A stretch of DNA of 64,000 bases, taken from contig NW_004624784.1 in the NCBI RefSeq assembly GCF_000247695.1, positions 14,647,457 to 14,711,456 on the forward strand, given 5' to 3'. The position numbers were made by a program, and so were the translations under genes. Position 1 is the first letter of the stretch, and each line of letters begins with the position of its first letter. The DNA comes from Heterocephalus glaber (Eukaryota; Chordata; Mammalia; Rodentia; Bathyergidae). The notes beneath the pieces were generated by a model that saw nothing but the letters and a program-made list of their open reading frames with translations, had not been told where the DNA came from and ran no database searches. Positions 1 to 13,900 of the stretch are shown piece by piece.

Positions 1-285
1 ATGACTGTATTACTTTTCCCTCCTTGCTGGGACAAAATACTCAACACCCAAAGTTAAAAGGGAAGGGGTTTGTTTGGCTTACAGTTTGCAAAGCTTCAGT
101 CCATAATCAGCCGATTCCAAGGCAGGGATGACAAACAGGCATGGCAGAGCAGAAACTATGACACCCAAAAGACAGCAAAGATAATAAGGGAGTTTAGCAG
201 CATCTTTCTGCCCCTTTTATCTTATTCAGACTACCTACCAGGACTAGGGTGGTGCCAGACTAATCATGTGTAGTGCTTTAGTAAT
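1..285 (-). mobile_element. ERVL-MaLR type LTR fragment
   Basis: 'gctgggacaaaatac ... tttggcttacag' resembles rodent MaLR LTRs in antisense and is close to 53806-54130. Confidence 0.5.
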
Positions 286-424
286 TACATGCCCTTAACC
301 CCAGCATCACACATTCCAGATTCAACAACCTCTAAAAAACAAAGTCCCACTTCATCTGCATGAGTCTTTGGGGAACATCTAAACAGAAAGCGTAACAATG
401 ACTAACACTAAGTTATTATTTCTG

Positions 425-507
425 GGGTCGGGGATTTAGCTCAGTGGTTCTGCCGCCTGCCTCGCAAGTGCAAGGTCCTGAGTTCAATCCCTGGTACAAA
501 AAAAAAA
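425..507 (+). mobile_element. ID-type SINE (young variant)
   Basis: It has A-box TAGCTCAGTGG, ends GGTACAAAA, and is flanked by the 12-bp duplication TTATTATTTCTG (413-424, 511-522). Confidence 0.85.
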
Positions 508-780
508 GAATTATTATTTCTGAAGACAGAAGTTGAGAACTTCAATTTTGTGTAATACAGTGTTAAAGAGTTTTCTACAATTAAATGTTAACTTTTGTAA
601 GGTGGTTGTTTATTGCCTAGCTAAATAGCTCAGTGTGGAGTGCTGAGTGGTACCATAAGTCTCAGTCAGGGTTCTCAAGGTGTAGATAATTCTATTTGGA
701 AAGAGAATATAGATGCAGGAGAGACACTTCAACACAAGGGAGACAGTGAGCGTTATTCAAAATTATTGGATTATAAACTG

Positions 781-931
781 GGTGTAGATTATAGTGCACA
801 CCTATAATCTCAGCACTTTGAGGCTAAGGCAGGAGGGTTACCCCTAGTTCAAGGCCAACCTGGGCTGTATAATGAGTATGGTCAACCTGAACTACATAGT
901 CAGACCCTGTCTCAAAAAAAAAAAAAAAAAT
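781..931 (+). mobile_element. B1 SINE, diverged
   Basis: It reads 'cacctataatctcagcac ... ctgtctcaaaaaa'. Confidence 0.75.
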
Positions 932-989
932 CATTGAGTCATATACTCTTTTAGTAGTATAAGCATTTTTTTGTTGTTTTATGCACATA

Positions 990-1340
990 ATTTTAAAACA
1001 TTAATTGGTACATTTTAGAAGTATATAATCGCATTCATCATAGGAATTTGTACATAATATATCTTGATTCCTTTTTCCCCACCCACTACCCTCCCTTCAA
1101 CTCCTCTTCCCCTCCTTATTTACAGAAGCTTTGAGTCCATTTTTTTCCTTCTGTGCTCTTTTTTTTTTTTCTGTTCCCTTCTTCTTTTCACCCCCTTTGT
1201 TCCTCTTTCCCAGTATAGGCATTTAAAAGAAAATGAACACTATCTGTATAGAAACTCAAATAGAAAAAATACAGCTTCCTATATTTGATTATTCTGTACT
1301 TTATTTAGACTCTCCTTAAAGGACATTTTATTTCTAGGTA
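990..1340 (-). mobile_element. L1 3'-end fragment
   Basis: Its TGGTACATTTTAG and CATCATAGG-type sequence matches the L1 3' end at 44840-45060. Confidence 0.6.
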
Positions 1341-1420
1341 TATGCATATTGGCATGTTTTGCAAGTTTGTCTGTAGGATGAACTTCTACAGTAGAGCTTC
1401 TAGAGAAGAGTGTGTATATT

Positions 1421-1520
1421 TAGAGCTGGGACTGTAGTTCAGCACTAGAGCACTTGCCTAGCATAATTGAGACCTTTCAGTTCCCAGTACTGTGCAAAAG
1501 AAAGAAAAGAAAAAAAAAAA
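1421..1520 (+). mobile_element. ID-type SINE, old and diverged
   Basis: It reads 'ctgtagttcagcactagagcacttgcctagca', with an A-rich tail. Confidence 0.6.
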
Positions 1521-2639
1521 TGTGTATTTAAACCGTAGTAAGAAAAGAGATATAATGAAGGAAGAGGCATAGGAGAACTTCACTGAGACGGTGATATTTC
1601 ATTTCTTAGCTAGATAGTAGATATATGGGTATGTTTTAAAAATTATTCTTTATGTATATACTTTGTATGAATAAAATGTTTGAATAAAAATAATTAACAT
1701 TTTTGGATAGCTATTAAAATTTGTCCTGATTTTTTGTCATAAAATCACTCCAGAAAGCATATGAAAACAAGAGTGCCTATTTCTTCATATCTTGGTGGCT
1801 GTTGTTGTTTATCTTATTTTGATTTGTTTTTTATACAGTTAATAATTGATTAATGAATAGGCTTGTAGAAACTTTGATTCCCTGCCTTCACCCATGTTAA
1901 GTCCCTTCTGTACACCTCCATTCAGAATTTTCAGTTCCTGCTTCTACATTTCTAAATCAGGTACCTATACTTTTTCTTGGTTAATTATTTGTTCACCTCA
2001 TATAGTGTAGAGAAATAGATTTATATCTCATATTATGTCCCTCCTTTCTATTCTATAGCTCTCTACTATGAACTTACTTTTTTGCCTGAATCAATATTCA
2101 GTGTCTGAAATGATTTTGTTCCTTACTGTGCCAGCTAATAAACTATGTTGTAATTACTTTGGTGACTTAGATAACCTTTTGCTTTTTCTGAGACGGTTTT
2201 TATTTCCCTAGTTTTCAGTCTGTACCTGTCACTGGCAAGTTGTGTCATTTCGCAGCAGACTCGTGTGCAGTAAGCTTTATTAATCCACTGTATTAGTATA
2301 ATAAGTAGCATGTAGTACAGTACAGCTTCTGATCCATAGGGGTGGCAATGTCCCCCTCCTGTCTGGATTGGTTATTCTCTGCATGTGCTATGTTCCTGTC
2401 CCCTGAGTTGTCCCTTTCATCTCTGTGGACATCATTGCTCTCCTCTGTTATGGTGCCTGCTTCTTGGCTTTTTTTTTTTTAAGTTAATGACATTTTTGTT
2501 AATTAAAAAACTTCTCATTATCATCTGAGACACAAGGAAACCAGTACCCAAACTGGGTTATAGTAAGCACAGGTTCCGTGCTGATGAATTCTTTCTCTCA
2601 TTCACCTAGTTAGTTATTTCTCCTCTGGGTCAGCAATGT

Positions 2640-2890
2640 CCTGGGCAAGGTTTGGAGAATCAGATAGATGACACAGGCTGGGTCCCTGTGGAGTTCACAC
2701 TCCAGTGTGGGGAACAGACACATCAACATAACAGTTTATCACAGAATAGGGAGTGCTACCAGGGTGAAGCACAGAGAGCTGTGGGCACAGAGGGGGCACC
2801 TGATGCAACTGGGGAGGTCAAGGAAGGTCCTCTTTGTCATGCTGTTTCCTTGTTTGAATTGAGTATGCCCTCAAAACAGATTTCTGTGAA
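2640..2890 (+). repeat. Probable LINE-2 relic
   Basis: The pattern 'gagttcacactccag ... gggaggtcaaggaaggtcctc' resembles the LINE-2 3' end. It is diverged. Confidence 0.4.
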
Positions 2891-3799
2891 AAGGTGAGTG
2901 GTAAACCTTTTGGGGTCTTTGATACCTTCAGATGCCTTTATTGAACCCTCAGAAGTTTCTAGGTTGAAAAATATTCAGCTCAGCTCTGAATTGTTATGGC
3001 TGCACTGACTTCTAGCTTTTTAGTACATTTTTGCTTTTTGATGATCTCTTCTCCTTTTTCCTTCATTGGGCTGGGTATGCAATGAACCCTTTCTGTATAC
3101 ATAGGTCATTCATGTCCCTCAGGTCTTGGAAGTATTCTTATATAATTTCTTTGATTTCTTCCTCCATTTGTTTTCTTTTCTGGAACGTTGCTATGTGTTG
3201 GGATAGAAGAACACTGCAGATAGCAGTTATGATGAGCTGTGAATTGAAGAAACAATTAGTTCAACCCTCTGCACTTAAGGAATGAAAGAAAGGGAAGTGG
3301 ATGATGGGCAGAGAGGGCTTTCTGGATCCAGAAACGACTTAAGGTTGGAAGTGCTGCAGAGACAGCCTGACCAGAGCAGCAGTGATGTGATGTCTCTTAG
3401 GGCGATGTGGCAGACAGAGATGAGGTTCCAGAGACCTGGGAGAACCAGGCAGAAGGACTTTCTATGACTTAGGAATTTAGAGTTACTGATTGCTTTTAAG
3501 TTATTGAATGTTTTAAGGGTGACTAAGCTCATAGCTGTAAGAAAAAATATTTGGTGAGATAGGAAACTATAAGTGTGAGGGGATCACTAGAAGCTTGTGT
3601 TAATAAATCAGGGCTGAGCTGGTAGGTACAGTGAAAAGGAAGATATGGAAATGAGGTTTCAGGGAAAAATCAGCAAGATATAGTTACTGTCTAGATACTG
3701 ATGAGTTAAGCTAATGAGTAGTTTTTGGCTTTCTTAATCCTTGGTGTTTAGCTGAATTTTCTGCTGAGGTGGAGCCCATTCTTGTAAGCCAGAATAATA

Positions 3800-3888
3800 G
3801 GGCCGGAGATTTAGCTCAGTGGCACCACACCTGCCTCACAAGTGCAAGGTCCTGAGTTCAATTCCCAGTACCACAAAAAAAAAAAAAC
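3800..3888 (+). mobile_element. ID-type SINE
   Basis: It has A-box TAGCTCAGTGG, a GTTCAATTCC B box and tail CCACAAAAA. Confidence 0.8.
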
Positions 3889-4780
3889 ATGGGAAATGAT
3901 AAGGGCTTGCTTATTTCCCCCCTTATTTAGCACCCAGCACCAATGGTAGCACTACATGTGGGGAGGGTTGTTTTTCTGTCCCTTGTGTAAGTGCTTATAA
4001 TACACAGTTTGCCTGTATTTGGTCATGTGCCTTCCCTTTGGCAGTATAAATGCAAAGTAGCATTTTGTATGAATTACTATCGCCTGACAGCTTACTTCAG
4101 CAAGCTTATCTCACCTCTTCCTCATCCTGTGATAGGCAGGGAAAAGGAAAAGGTTATACATGTATTGTTTCTTCTCATTGGGTACCTCATTTTTATAATG
4201 CAAGTTGTCAAAATATAAATCCTTTGAAATAACTTATTTCTTAGGAAGGACTCAAGATGCTTTTTAGTGGTATTGTTGATCATTTCCCTCTTACAAATCT
4301 CTTTATTGTAAAAACCCAAGAGAATTTATCATTATTGATTTATTTCCTTATTCTGACTCCTAAACATTCTCCTAGTTAACTTGCAAGGTTAATGTCTGCT
4401 CCTTTCTTTTTATATGGATTTCTATATTTAATCTTGAAAAGATTTTCTTTCCAAAGATGAAGAGGCAGAAAATTGTAATAAGTTGTTGTTTTTGTTTTTT
4501 TAATTGTAAGTTAGGAAGCCTTTTGTAGCCTTGATTATCTGGATGCATCTGCCTACAACTTGCTATCTGTGTGATATTTCTGGGATTGAGAGTGCCCTCT
4601 TATGGTGACTTTGGTTCAAGACTCTGGAAGGTTCTGAGATTTTAGAGTTTGTGTAGCCCCAAGTCTCCACCTGACATTATATTTAAATTTCACATAGTAT
4701 TTGCTGTGTCCAGCCTTAAAAGGATCTGAAAGATGCCAGTTTCCTAACAAGAGTAACCTGTTAAATTTCATTGGTGCTAG

Positions 4781-4912
4781 GTGGAACGGCCCCCTTCTCC
4801 ATTCTCCATGGCCCCACAAGCTTCCCTTCCCCCAGTGCCACCACGGCTTGACCTTCTGCAACAGCGAGTGTCTGTTCCTCCAAGTGCTTCTAGTCTAGGA
4901 ACTGTCCCCAAG
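4781..4912 (+). CDS. CBL: CBL coding exon (proline-rich region, part 1)
   Basis: This exon has 44 codons in phase 0 at both ends, with acceptor ..gctag before GTG and donor gtacag after AAG. It encodes [12 protein letters not shown] and the following proline-rich sequence. The downstream intron is only 87 bases. Confidence 0.93.
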
Positions 4913-7900
4913 GTACAGCATTATCCATTTCTTCAGTTTTCTGTCTCTTTGTTGTGCATTAAGGAGTTTTGATAGATTGGCTTCATCTTGCTTTCACAGG
5001 CTGGTTCTGCCTCCCTTCATAAGGACAAGCCATTGCCAATACCTCCTACACTTCGAGATCTTCCACCACCACCCCCTCCAGAGCGGCCATATGCTGTTGG
5101 AGCAGATACCCGACCTCAGAGACGCCCCCTGCCTTGTACACCAGGCGATTGTCCATCCAGGGATAAACTGCCCCCTGTACCCTCTAGCCGTCTTGGGGAC
5201 TCATGGTTGCCCCGCCCAATCCCCAAAGTACCAGGAGCTACTCCAAGCCCCAGTGACCCCTGGACCGGAAGAGAATTAACCAACCGGCACTCACTTCCAT
5301 TTTCATTGCCTTCACAAATGGAGCCAAGAGCAGATGTGGCCAGGCTTGGAAGCACATTCAGTCTGGATACTTCCATGGTGAGTCCCAATTTTGAAATTAG
5401 CCTGTTAACACATATTTGTGGATGGTATTTTATGGATCAAGTTTTGTGATAGGTTTTGTACAGAATTCAGAGATAATGTAACAGAATCTCCAAACTGCAA
5501 GAAGTCTGTAGGTTGGTCTGAGGATATATCTCAGTGGTAGAGCACTTGCCTAGGATGCACAAGGCCCTGGATTCCATCCCAAACACTGAGGGGAGGGGGA
5601 AGCACATTAACAGGACAAATAAGGCAATTGTATGTCAGTAAGTGTCTTGTGTAAATGCCATGAGTAATATAACTAGAAACTTTTTTACGTTGTAGAGAAA
5701 AGAGGAATTTCAGCTAGAGCAATTGAAAAGAAGACATCTAAATCTAAGAGTTCTTTGAAAGATAGATACAGAGATTGTGGAAAAGAAGAGCACAAAACAT
5801 TTATTAAATACCTAAGTCATGGGAGTGTCAGAGTTCAGATGCAGTGTTTTGGGGTTTTTTTGTACCGGGGATCGAACTCGGGACCTTGTACTTGTGAGGC
5901 AGGCAACGGAATCACTGAGCTAAATCCCTGGCCCATCACATCCAGTCAGATGCAGTTTTAAGATAGGTCAGAGCCACACTGACAGAGTGCTTAAGGTGTA
6001 TTATGGAATGATGAGTAGAGCAGAGATTCTGTACACCACAGCAGGAGAAAGGAGCAGTCATAGTGGATTACCCCCTTCCAAAAAGAATTTGAATTTATTT
6101 GGTAGAAAATGGTGAATGTTTGAAGGTTTAAGTTTGTGGATTGAAAAAATTTAATAGTAATATGCAGAATAGATTGGAAAGAATAGGTTGAAGAAGACAG
6201 GAAAAGACAGGATGGAAGAAGATTTCTCCTTTTGTCAGTTCACTTGTTCACACAACACAAATTCTTGCCTTCACAAAGCTTACATTCTTAGTGGGAGGAC
6301 AATGGAAAGTAAACAAGTGAGTAAAATATATAGTATGTTCATGATGAGTGCTGTGGAGAAGAGCCGTTAAAGAAAGGTCTACAGAGAGCTGGAGTTGGGG
6401 TGGGCAGTACAGGAAGTGATGTGGTACGACTAAGCAAAGACCTGAAGCAGTAGGGGAAGTGAACCGTGCTTATCTTGGAAGACCATTCTGAAGTGGAGGG
6501 AAAGGAATTGAGGTCGGAAGAGTCTGTTTGAGAAATAACAAAGGGATGTAGTGTAGTTAGTGCCATGCAATCAAGAGGGAGAGGCCTTGTCTCTGAGCAA
6601 AAGTGGGCTGCCCAGTTAGGAGGAGCCTTTAGAGAGTACAAAACAGATTAAGACGTAAAAGCAGTCAAGAGATGGAAAAGACAATGAGAAGTTACACATA
6701 CATACATACATTTAGTTACACATACACATATATTTAAATCTGTCTAACTAGGGACATTTAAATTTGAGACGAACCTTTGACAGAGTTGACAAGTAAGTAG
6801 TTGGAAATCTGAGGAAGAAGTGGAATGGGAAGGATGAACTTGAAGAATGTTAGGGCACTCAGGTATTTCCATTTAAGTGGCACCTGTGTGATAGGCAGTC
6901 TAATTAGTGAGAATGGCTAAGTGTGACTTTTTAACACAGAACGACCATTTTGAGTTTGAGTACAGATTATTTAAACTAGAAATGGTGTTTGTATAGGCAA
7001 CTAAATTAGTCAAAATTTTCCAGTATTCAGACAAACAGAAAAGCCCATTTCCCTGGCCCTTTCTAGATCTCTGTCTTTCTAACCCTAAGTTTGAAGTTTT
7101 TTTTTTTTTTTTGGTACTGAGGATCAAACTCTTGTCCTTGCACTTGTGCAGCAGGCGGCGAAACCACTGAGCTAAATCCCCAGACCCTAAGTTTGAAAAT
7201 TTTTCAGGGTTGGAAAGCAGCAGTGCTTTTCTCAGAGATGGTAGTTCTTAGTGGTAGCATTATCGTAAGGTTTGCGTCAGCATTAGTATTCTTGTGATTT
7301 TGAATAGATTAAGAGGAGGTACCTAGCTGTGGTAAGGAGGCTCTTTTCAACACCTTTCTTTACTTTCCAGAATACAAGTAACAGTCCATTAGCAGGTCCA
7401 GAGTGTGAGCACCCCAAAATCAAACCTTCCTCATCTGCCAATGCTATTTATTCTCTGGCTGCCAGGTAAGTTTACTAATGTTGTATTTCATTCGGTGAAG
7501 TTGCTACTTTATTTTATTTTATGTTATTTATGTATTACTGGGAATCAAACTCAGGACCTTGCACTTGTGAGGCAGGCAGTGGCACCACTGAGCTAAATTC
7601 CTGGTGAAGTTGGTACTTTAAAATAATTGATTTGGGGCGGGGATTTAGCTCAGTGGTTTCACTGCCTGCTGCGCAAGCGCAAGGACCCGAGTTTGATCCC
7701 CGGTGCCAAAAAAAATAGTAAAAAAAATAAAATAATTGATTTATACATGTTAGGAAACTCAGAAAAATATAAAGGAGAAAATAAAAATTGATCTGTATTT
7801 GTACCATGTAGAAGTCATTTTATGTTTTGAAATCCTTACTTGTTCTTGTTTCTCTATACATGTATATAAATCAGTCTTGCTGGGACTTGTCAGGTTTATT

Positions 7901-10900
7901 AATCTTTTCAAAAAAGCAATTTTGGTTTTATGGTTTTTATTCTTACTGGGTATTTGCTTTCTGTTTAATTGTCTGCTTTTTATTCTTCCAACTTTTTTTA
8001 GACTTTCTGGTGTCATGAGATGGATGCACTTTTAGTCTTCAGCTGCCATAACAGAATACCACACACTGGGTGGTTTAAACAGCAGGAATTTATTTCTTTG
8101 CAGTGCTAGTGGCTGGAAGTCTGGGAGTAGGGTGTAGCAGGGCCAGTTTCAATGAGGGCCCTCTTCCTGGTGTGTGGGTAGCCACCTCCGGTGCATACGT
8201 GCAGGCAGAGGGAGCGAGTGCTCCAGGCTATCTTCTTTTTTTTTGGTACCGGGGGTTGAACTCGGGTCCTTGTGCTTGTGCAGCAGGCAGCGAAACCACT
8301 GAGCTAAATCCCCGGCCCAGGGGTGTCTTCTTATAAGGGTACAAATCCTTTCCTGTCAGGATTTCACCCTGTGACCTCATCCAGCCTTAATTTAATATCT
8401 CCTATGAGTGACTCTATCTATATATATGGCCAAACCAGGGATTAGAACTTCAATATAGGATTTCAAGGGTGCACAAACATCAGTCCATAACATACAAAAA
8501 AAAAAAATGCTTTTTTTCATTTATCATTTCTTCTTTGACGAGTTATTTATTTATTTATTTATTTTGGTACCGGGGATCAAACTTGGGTCCTTGCGCTTGC
8601 ACAGCAGGCAGCAAAACCACTGAGCTAAATCCCCGGCCTGATGAGTTATTTATGAAGTGCCTGATTCAAACATTTGAGGATTTTCTGGTTATCCTGTGAC
8701 TGCTTTCTGGCTTCATTCCAGCATTTTTCTTTGTTTTTTGTTGTTTTCCTATACTTTGGACTGAGCTACATTCCCCAGTGCAGCACCTCCTCTCCTTGAA
8801 ACAGGGTATCTATCACTAAGTCACTGAGTTGCCCAGGCTGGACTTGAGCTTGCAATCTTCCTGCGTCAGTTGCTCAGAGTGCACCAACACGCCCAGCAAT
8901 GTCATATTTTTTATTCACAAATTTATGCTAAAACCTAGTAATATGTACCTTCATCTCGTAAAAATGTGTGTTCTGCAGTTGTTGGATATAGTGTTCTGTA
9001 TATATCAGTGATGTCAAGTTTATTGTGTTCAAATCTTCTGTCTTGGAGTTTTAAAAACCTACCTATTCTGAACAACAACAACAAAAAACATACCTGTTCT
9101 GTCAGATAACTGAGAGGACTGTGTTTGAGTTCTCCTATGAGTTTCCCTTTGTCCTTTTTAGTTCTATCCATTTGTCTTCTATGTATTTTTATCCTATGTA
9201 TTGCTTCTTGGTCTTTTGTGTTTTTGTTTTTTTTTTTTGTCTTTGGTACCGGGGATCGAACTCTGGACCTTGCGCTTGCAAGGCAGGTGCCAGAACCACT
9301 GAGCTAAATCCCCAGCCCTTGGTCTTTTGACTTAAGATCAAGTGTAACTTGTGTAGTTAGGATAATAGAAATATAAAATTATTAATACTAAATTGTAAGC
9401 TTTTATATTATCATGAAATGTATGCTGCAGTTCTACTTCTCACTTGCCTTAAGTCTACAGTGTCTTTATTAAAATCGCTACTTTCAACTCTCTCTGTCCT
9501 TGTATCAAAGCTTGCTGGGGATTTAGCTCAGTGGTTCTGGTGCCTGCCTTGTAAGCACAAGGTCCCGAGTTTGATCCCCGGTACCAAAAACAAAACAAAA
9601 CAAAACAATAAATAAAAAACAGACAAGAGAAACCTTATATCAAAGGTTCATCTCTCATAAGCAGTGTATACGTGGTGGGAATTTTTCTCCCATAAATCTA
9701 ATCTGTTATTCTTTGTCTTGGAGAAATGGAATCATTTGGTCGTACTCTTTTCCTCATTTTTCCAATCTTTTCTGGGTTTTTTTTTTTTTTTTCCTGTTTC
9801 ATATTTTTTGGATTGAAGTATTACTATTATACCATGTCACCCTTCCTGTTATTACTTTAGTAGTTATCCTGGAAATTCCAATGTGTACCCTTGGTTAGAG
9901 TGTACTTTATCTTGATTGATTGACTGATTGATTGATTGATTGGATATTTGAGACAGGGTCTCCTAAGTAGTTCAGGCTGAGCTTTAACTCACTATGTAGC
10001 CCAGGCTGGCCTCGAACTCACGGTGATCCTCCTGCCTCAGCCTGCTAAGTGCTAGGATTATAGGCCTGCGCCACCATGCTGTGTATTCCAAGCTGGCCTT
10101 GAACTTGCTTTGTAGCTAACTTTCTGTCCTGCCTCAGCCTCCCAATTACTGAGATTGCAGGCATGCACAACCATGCCTGGCTCAAGAACTTCATTTAGTG
10201 GGTGAATACATTTGTAAAGGGTTAATGCATCTTCTGTCATGGATTCAAGTTTTGTTTGACTAAATTTCTTTATTTCACATTTTTAAAAAGAATTTTTACT
10301 GAGAACCATATATTCTGGAGTTAGTTTCTTTTAGCCTTTTAAAAATACCATTCCATGGGCCGGGGATTTAGCTCAGTGGTTCCGCTGCCTGCCTCGAAAG
10401 TGCAAGGACCCACGTTTGATCCTTGGTACCAAAAAAACCCCCAAAATACCATTCCATGATGGATGTGGTGGTGCACACCTGTAATCCCAGCACTTGGGAG
10501 CCTGAGGCAGGAGAATTGCCATGAATTTGAGGCCAGGCTGAATTACCTAGTGAGACTCATCTCAAAAGAAAAAGAAAACAGCTTGTCCAATACATTGTTA
10601 TTTGATATTTTAGGTTATTGTTTATTTTTTCAGTATAGATAACACTGTAATGAATATTCTTGATTGTTTCCCTAGGGAAAATTCTTAGAATGGAATTTGA
10701 ATTAACACTCCAAAGAAGTTGGGCCAGCTTCTTATTTCTACAGCTATATAAGAAAGTACCCATTTATTTCCTTCCACCTTTGCTGACACTTGATGTTTTC
10801 TCTTAATTTGTTTCCCCCCTGGGAAAATTACAAACATAAAGTTGAACACCTGTGTACTTATCAGCTGGATGCAACTATTAGCATTTTGTTTTTGTTTTTG

Positions 10901-13900
10901 TTTTGTTTTTTGGTACTGGGGATTGAACTCGGGGCCTTGCACTTGTGAGGCAGGCAGCAGAACCATTGAGCTAAATCCCCGGCCCCAACATTTTGTTATA
11001 GTGTCTTATCATACACTATCTTTACCTCATCAGTGTGTATTGCTGATTGACGTATTTCAAAGCAAATCATCTAGAAGGTAGTACATGTCTATCTCATAGT
11101 TTCAGCATGCATTGCATAAATCTTAATGGGTATAGGCTGAATTGTAACAAAGCATACATGTAGGTAGTTTTTCAGTGGAGACAGTACTGTCTAAGCTGTG
11201 CAGAGCAGTGTACCCTATAGTCCTACATACTTAGGAGGCCAAGGTGGGAGGGTTGCTTGAACCTAGGATTCAAGGCCAGTTTGGGTAACATAGCAAGAGC
11301 TCCATCTCACAAAAACAAAGTCAAGTCCTATAAGAAATAAGCTCAAAAAAGAAAGAAAGAAAGAAACTCAAGTACAATACAGAGGACTGCTGTGTTCTGT
11401 TGAGTTTCTGTAACACAGTTGTTTTAGAATAAGCACGTGTTGCTTTTTTTTTTGTGGTACCAGGGATTGAACTCAGGATCTTGAGCTTGCAAGGCAGGCA
11501 TGGTGCCACTGAGCTAAATTCCTGGCCCAAGCACGTATTGCTTGTATGCTCAAGAAAACTAAACATTAAGTAAATACAGAGAGACAAATGTAAGAGATAA
11601 TCCTCATAGAGTATATCAAATATGCAGAAAAAGTAAAGAGGAAGGGAGAAAAAACATTCAGAAATTCACAGTCCAAGAAACAATTTGCATATTTCTTTTG
11701 CAGTTCATTGGTGTTTAGTCTCCTTTCATGGGGCAGGTGAGAGAAGTATTGTTTCAGAAGCTTCTGAAGTACAGGGCTGGGGACATCCCTAGCACTTTGT
11801 AGAGCAGTTGTCTACCATGAGCCCTAGGTTTGGTCCCCAGCCTTGTGAAACAAAAAGTCAACCTGCAATAGGAGTCAGAACACTGGATTCTAGTTCTAGA
11901 ATTGATACATATTCCTGAATTATTTTTTCTCTATTTTAGATTTTTCTTGTAGAAAATATTGAGGGGAAAATGTATTTGTACTTTAAGGTAATATATGAGA
12001 AAAGTTTTGACAACTATGTGTTTGAAACCATAGGTAGATTTTATTATGGGATTTGGTATACATTCCTAGTGTACTGTCCGAAAGCTACCTGCTGTTTCTT
12101 CTTTCAAACCTAGTGATAGAAAAACTAGGATGCTAACTCTAAAATTGGAACCTGTAATGAAACTGACTTTTAGGTTGGGACCAGCTGGCATCAGATATCT
12201 ACCCCAGTATAATACATTTCAAGCATAATCATCGTACCATTAGTTGGTGCGCCCTTTCTTATTTATCTTCCCTGGTTAGTAGAAATACATAATAATTCCT
12301 AGGAGGTATGTATTTTGCTTTGTCAAATTTGAGTTATGTCTGTTTTGAATTTGCCTATTTCATACTTGAAAGCTTTCCAGCTTAATTTTTTCTATTTTTT
12401 AATTTCTTATCTTGCAGACCCCTTCCAGTGCCAAAACTGCCACCTGGAGAACGGGGTGAGAGTGAGGAGGACACAGAGTATATGACTCCCTCATCTAGGC
12501 CTGTAGGGCTTCAAAAGCCAGAGCTAAAACGGCCTTCAGAGACAGCCCAGAGTTCTCGGTAGGTTCACAAACAACCCTGCTTGGGGCCAGATACCTTTCA
12601 GTGGGTGATTCAGTTGATACCCGTCACCTGCTTGGCTTGCTACTTGCACACAAAATTATCCAGCCAGAATTAAAGCAGAAAGATAAGTCTAGTCCCTATG
12701 TTGAAGTCTCTTGTAGTTGTAAGAAATTCAGCTTATCTTTTCTCAGCATCACAGTGACCATCTGAATACACACATCTGGGCCAGGGATTTAGTGGTTCTG
12801 ATGCCTGCCTCAAAAGCACAAGGTCCCAAGTTCGATCCCTGGTACCCCCCCGCCCCCCCCAAAAAAAGAATACACACATCTGTAACTTTCCACAAGAGGC
12901 AATCTTACAACATTTTATTAGTGGTCTTTTATTAGTGGTAGTGGCCCAAGAAGAATGTGTTCCCGAGAGAATTAGGGTCTAGCATAGTTGTGAGCAGATA
13001 AGCCTTAGTAAGTTTGCAGGTGACAGAGTTCTGTTTCTGAAGATCATTATGCCGCTTTCCTTCCGGTTCAGAGTGGGTGATTGTGACCAGCAGATTGATA
13101 GTTGCACATATGAAGCAATGTATAATATTCAGTCCCAGGCGCCATCTGTCACCGAGAACAGCACCTTTGGTGAGTAGCCCTCTCTGCTGTTTAAAAAATT
13201 GTTAATGTGACATAGGAATAAGCCTGTAACATTTGTCTAGTGAGGTCGCTTTACTAAAGGAGAAAATCGTTGTCAGTAATCTTCTCTGGTAAAATATCTT
13301 TGATTCATGGGCGGGATGGCCTCTCCCCCTTTTATTTCCTTTTCATACAGCTAGTTCCTTTTATGCTTTTTCATCCTCCCAGGCCTGGAGACATTTGTGT
13401 TACATGGCTCCAACGTGCAGTTCTGGAAGCTCTTTCATTCCCATTGCATTGATGAAATTCTTTCGTGTGTGGGTGGTGCTTACTCAGTTCAGTTCCCATG
13501 ACGACAGGCTTCCCGAGTTGAAAGTTCAAGAAGCCCGCATACACAGGGCCCCTTGGCTGATCTCCTGAGGTGACACATCGATAGATAGACGCTATCAAAT
13601 GGCACTTAAATCTTTGCCACTGAGAGGTGGCTTTTAATCTTGGCAAGAGTAACCTTTGACACATTCTGCAAGAGAGCTGCAGGTTTAGCACAGTTGTTAT
13701 TTTGTTTCTTTTTATTTCCATCCACAGGGCCTCACATGGTGTTTGGCCCCCAGTAGATATTGAGTAACTGTAGCCTTAGAGTAAATGCTTGCATGCATGC
13801 ACAAATGAATGGATGCCCCTGGACTGCTGAGGGATGTTAAAAGATGAGGTATGTCAGGAAAAAGATAACTTACGCTCTTTTCTCCAGGTGAAGGGAATTT

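Larger units (their letters stand above)
1..4780 (+). other. CBL: CBL intron (5' end outside window)
   Basis: No exon is recognisable here. The stretch holds an LTR fragment, ID and B1 SINEs, an L1 3'-end fragment (990-1340) and a probable LINE-2 relic (2640-2890). The rest is AT-rich unique sequence with no feature I can support. Confidence 0.75.
5378..7370 (+). other. CBL: CBL intron with ID SINEs and an L2-like relic
   Basis: This intron lies between the proline-rich exon and the YSLAA exon. It contains SINEs at 5516, 5851 and 7096 and an old LINE-2-like stretch around 6230-6650. Nothing else is recognised. Confidence 0.75.
7466..12417 (+). other. CBL: CBL intron dense in SINEs
   Basis: Roughly a dozen SINEs and one MaLR LTR lie in 5 kb. 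The tract 11853-12417 shows no feature I can name. Confidence 0.8.
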
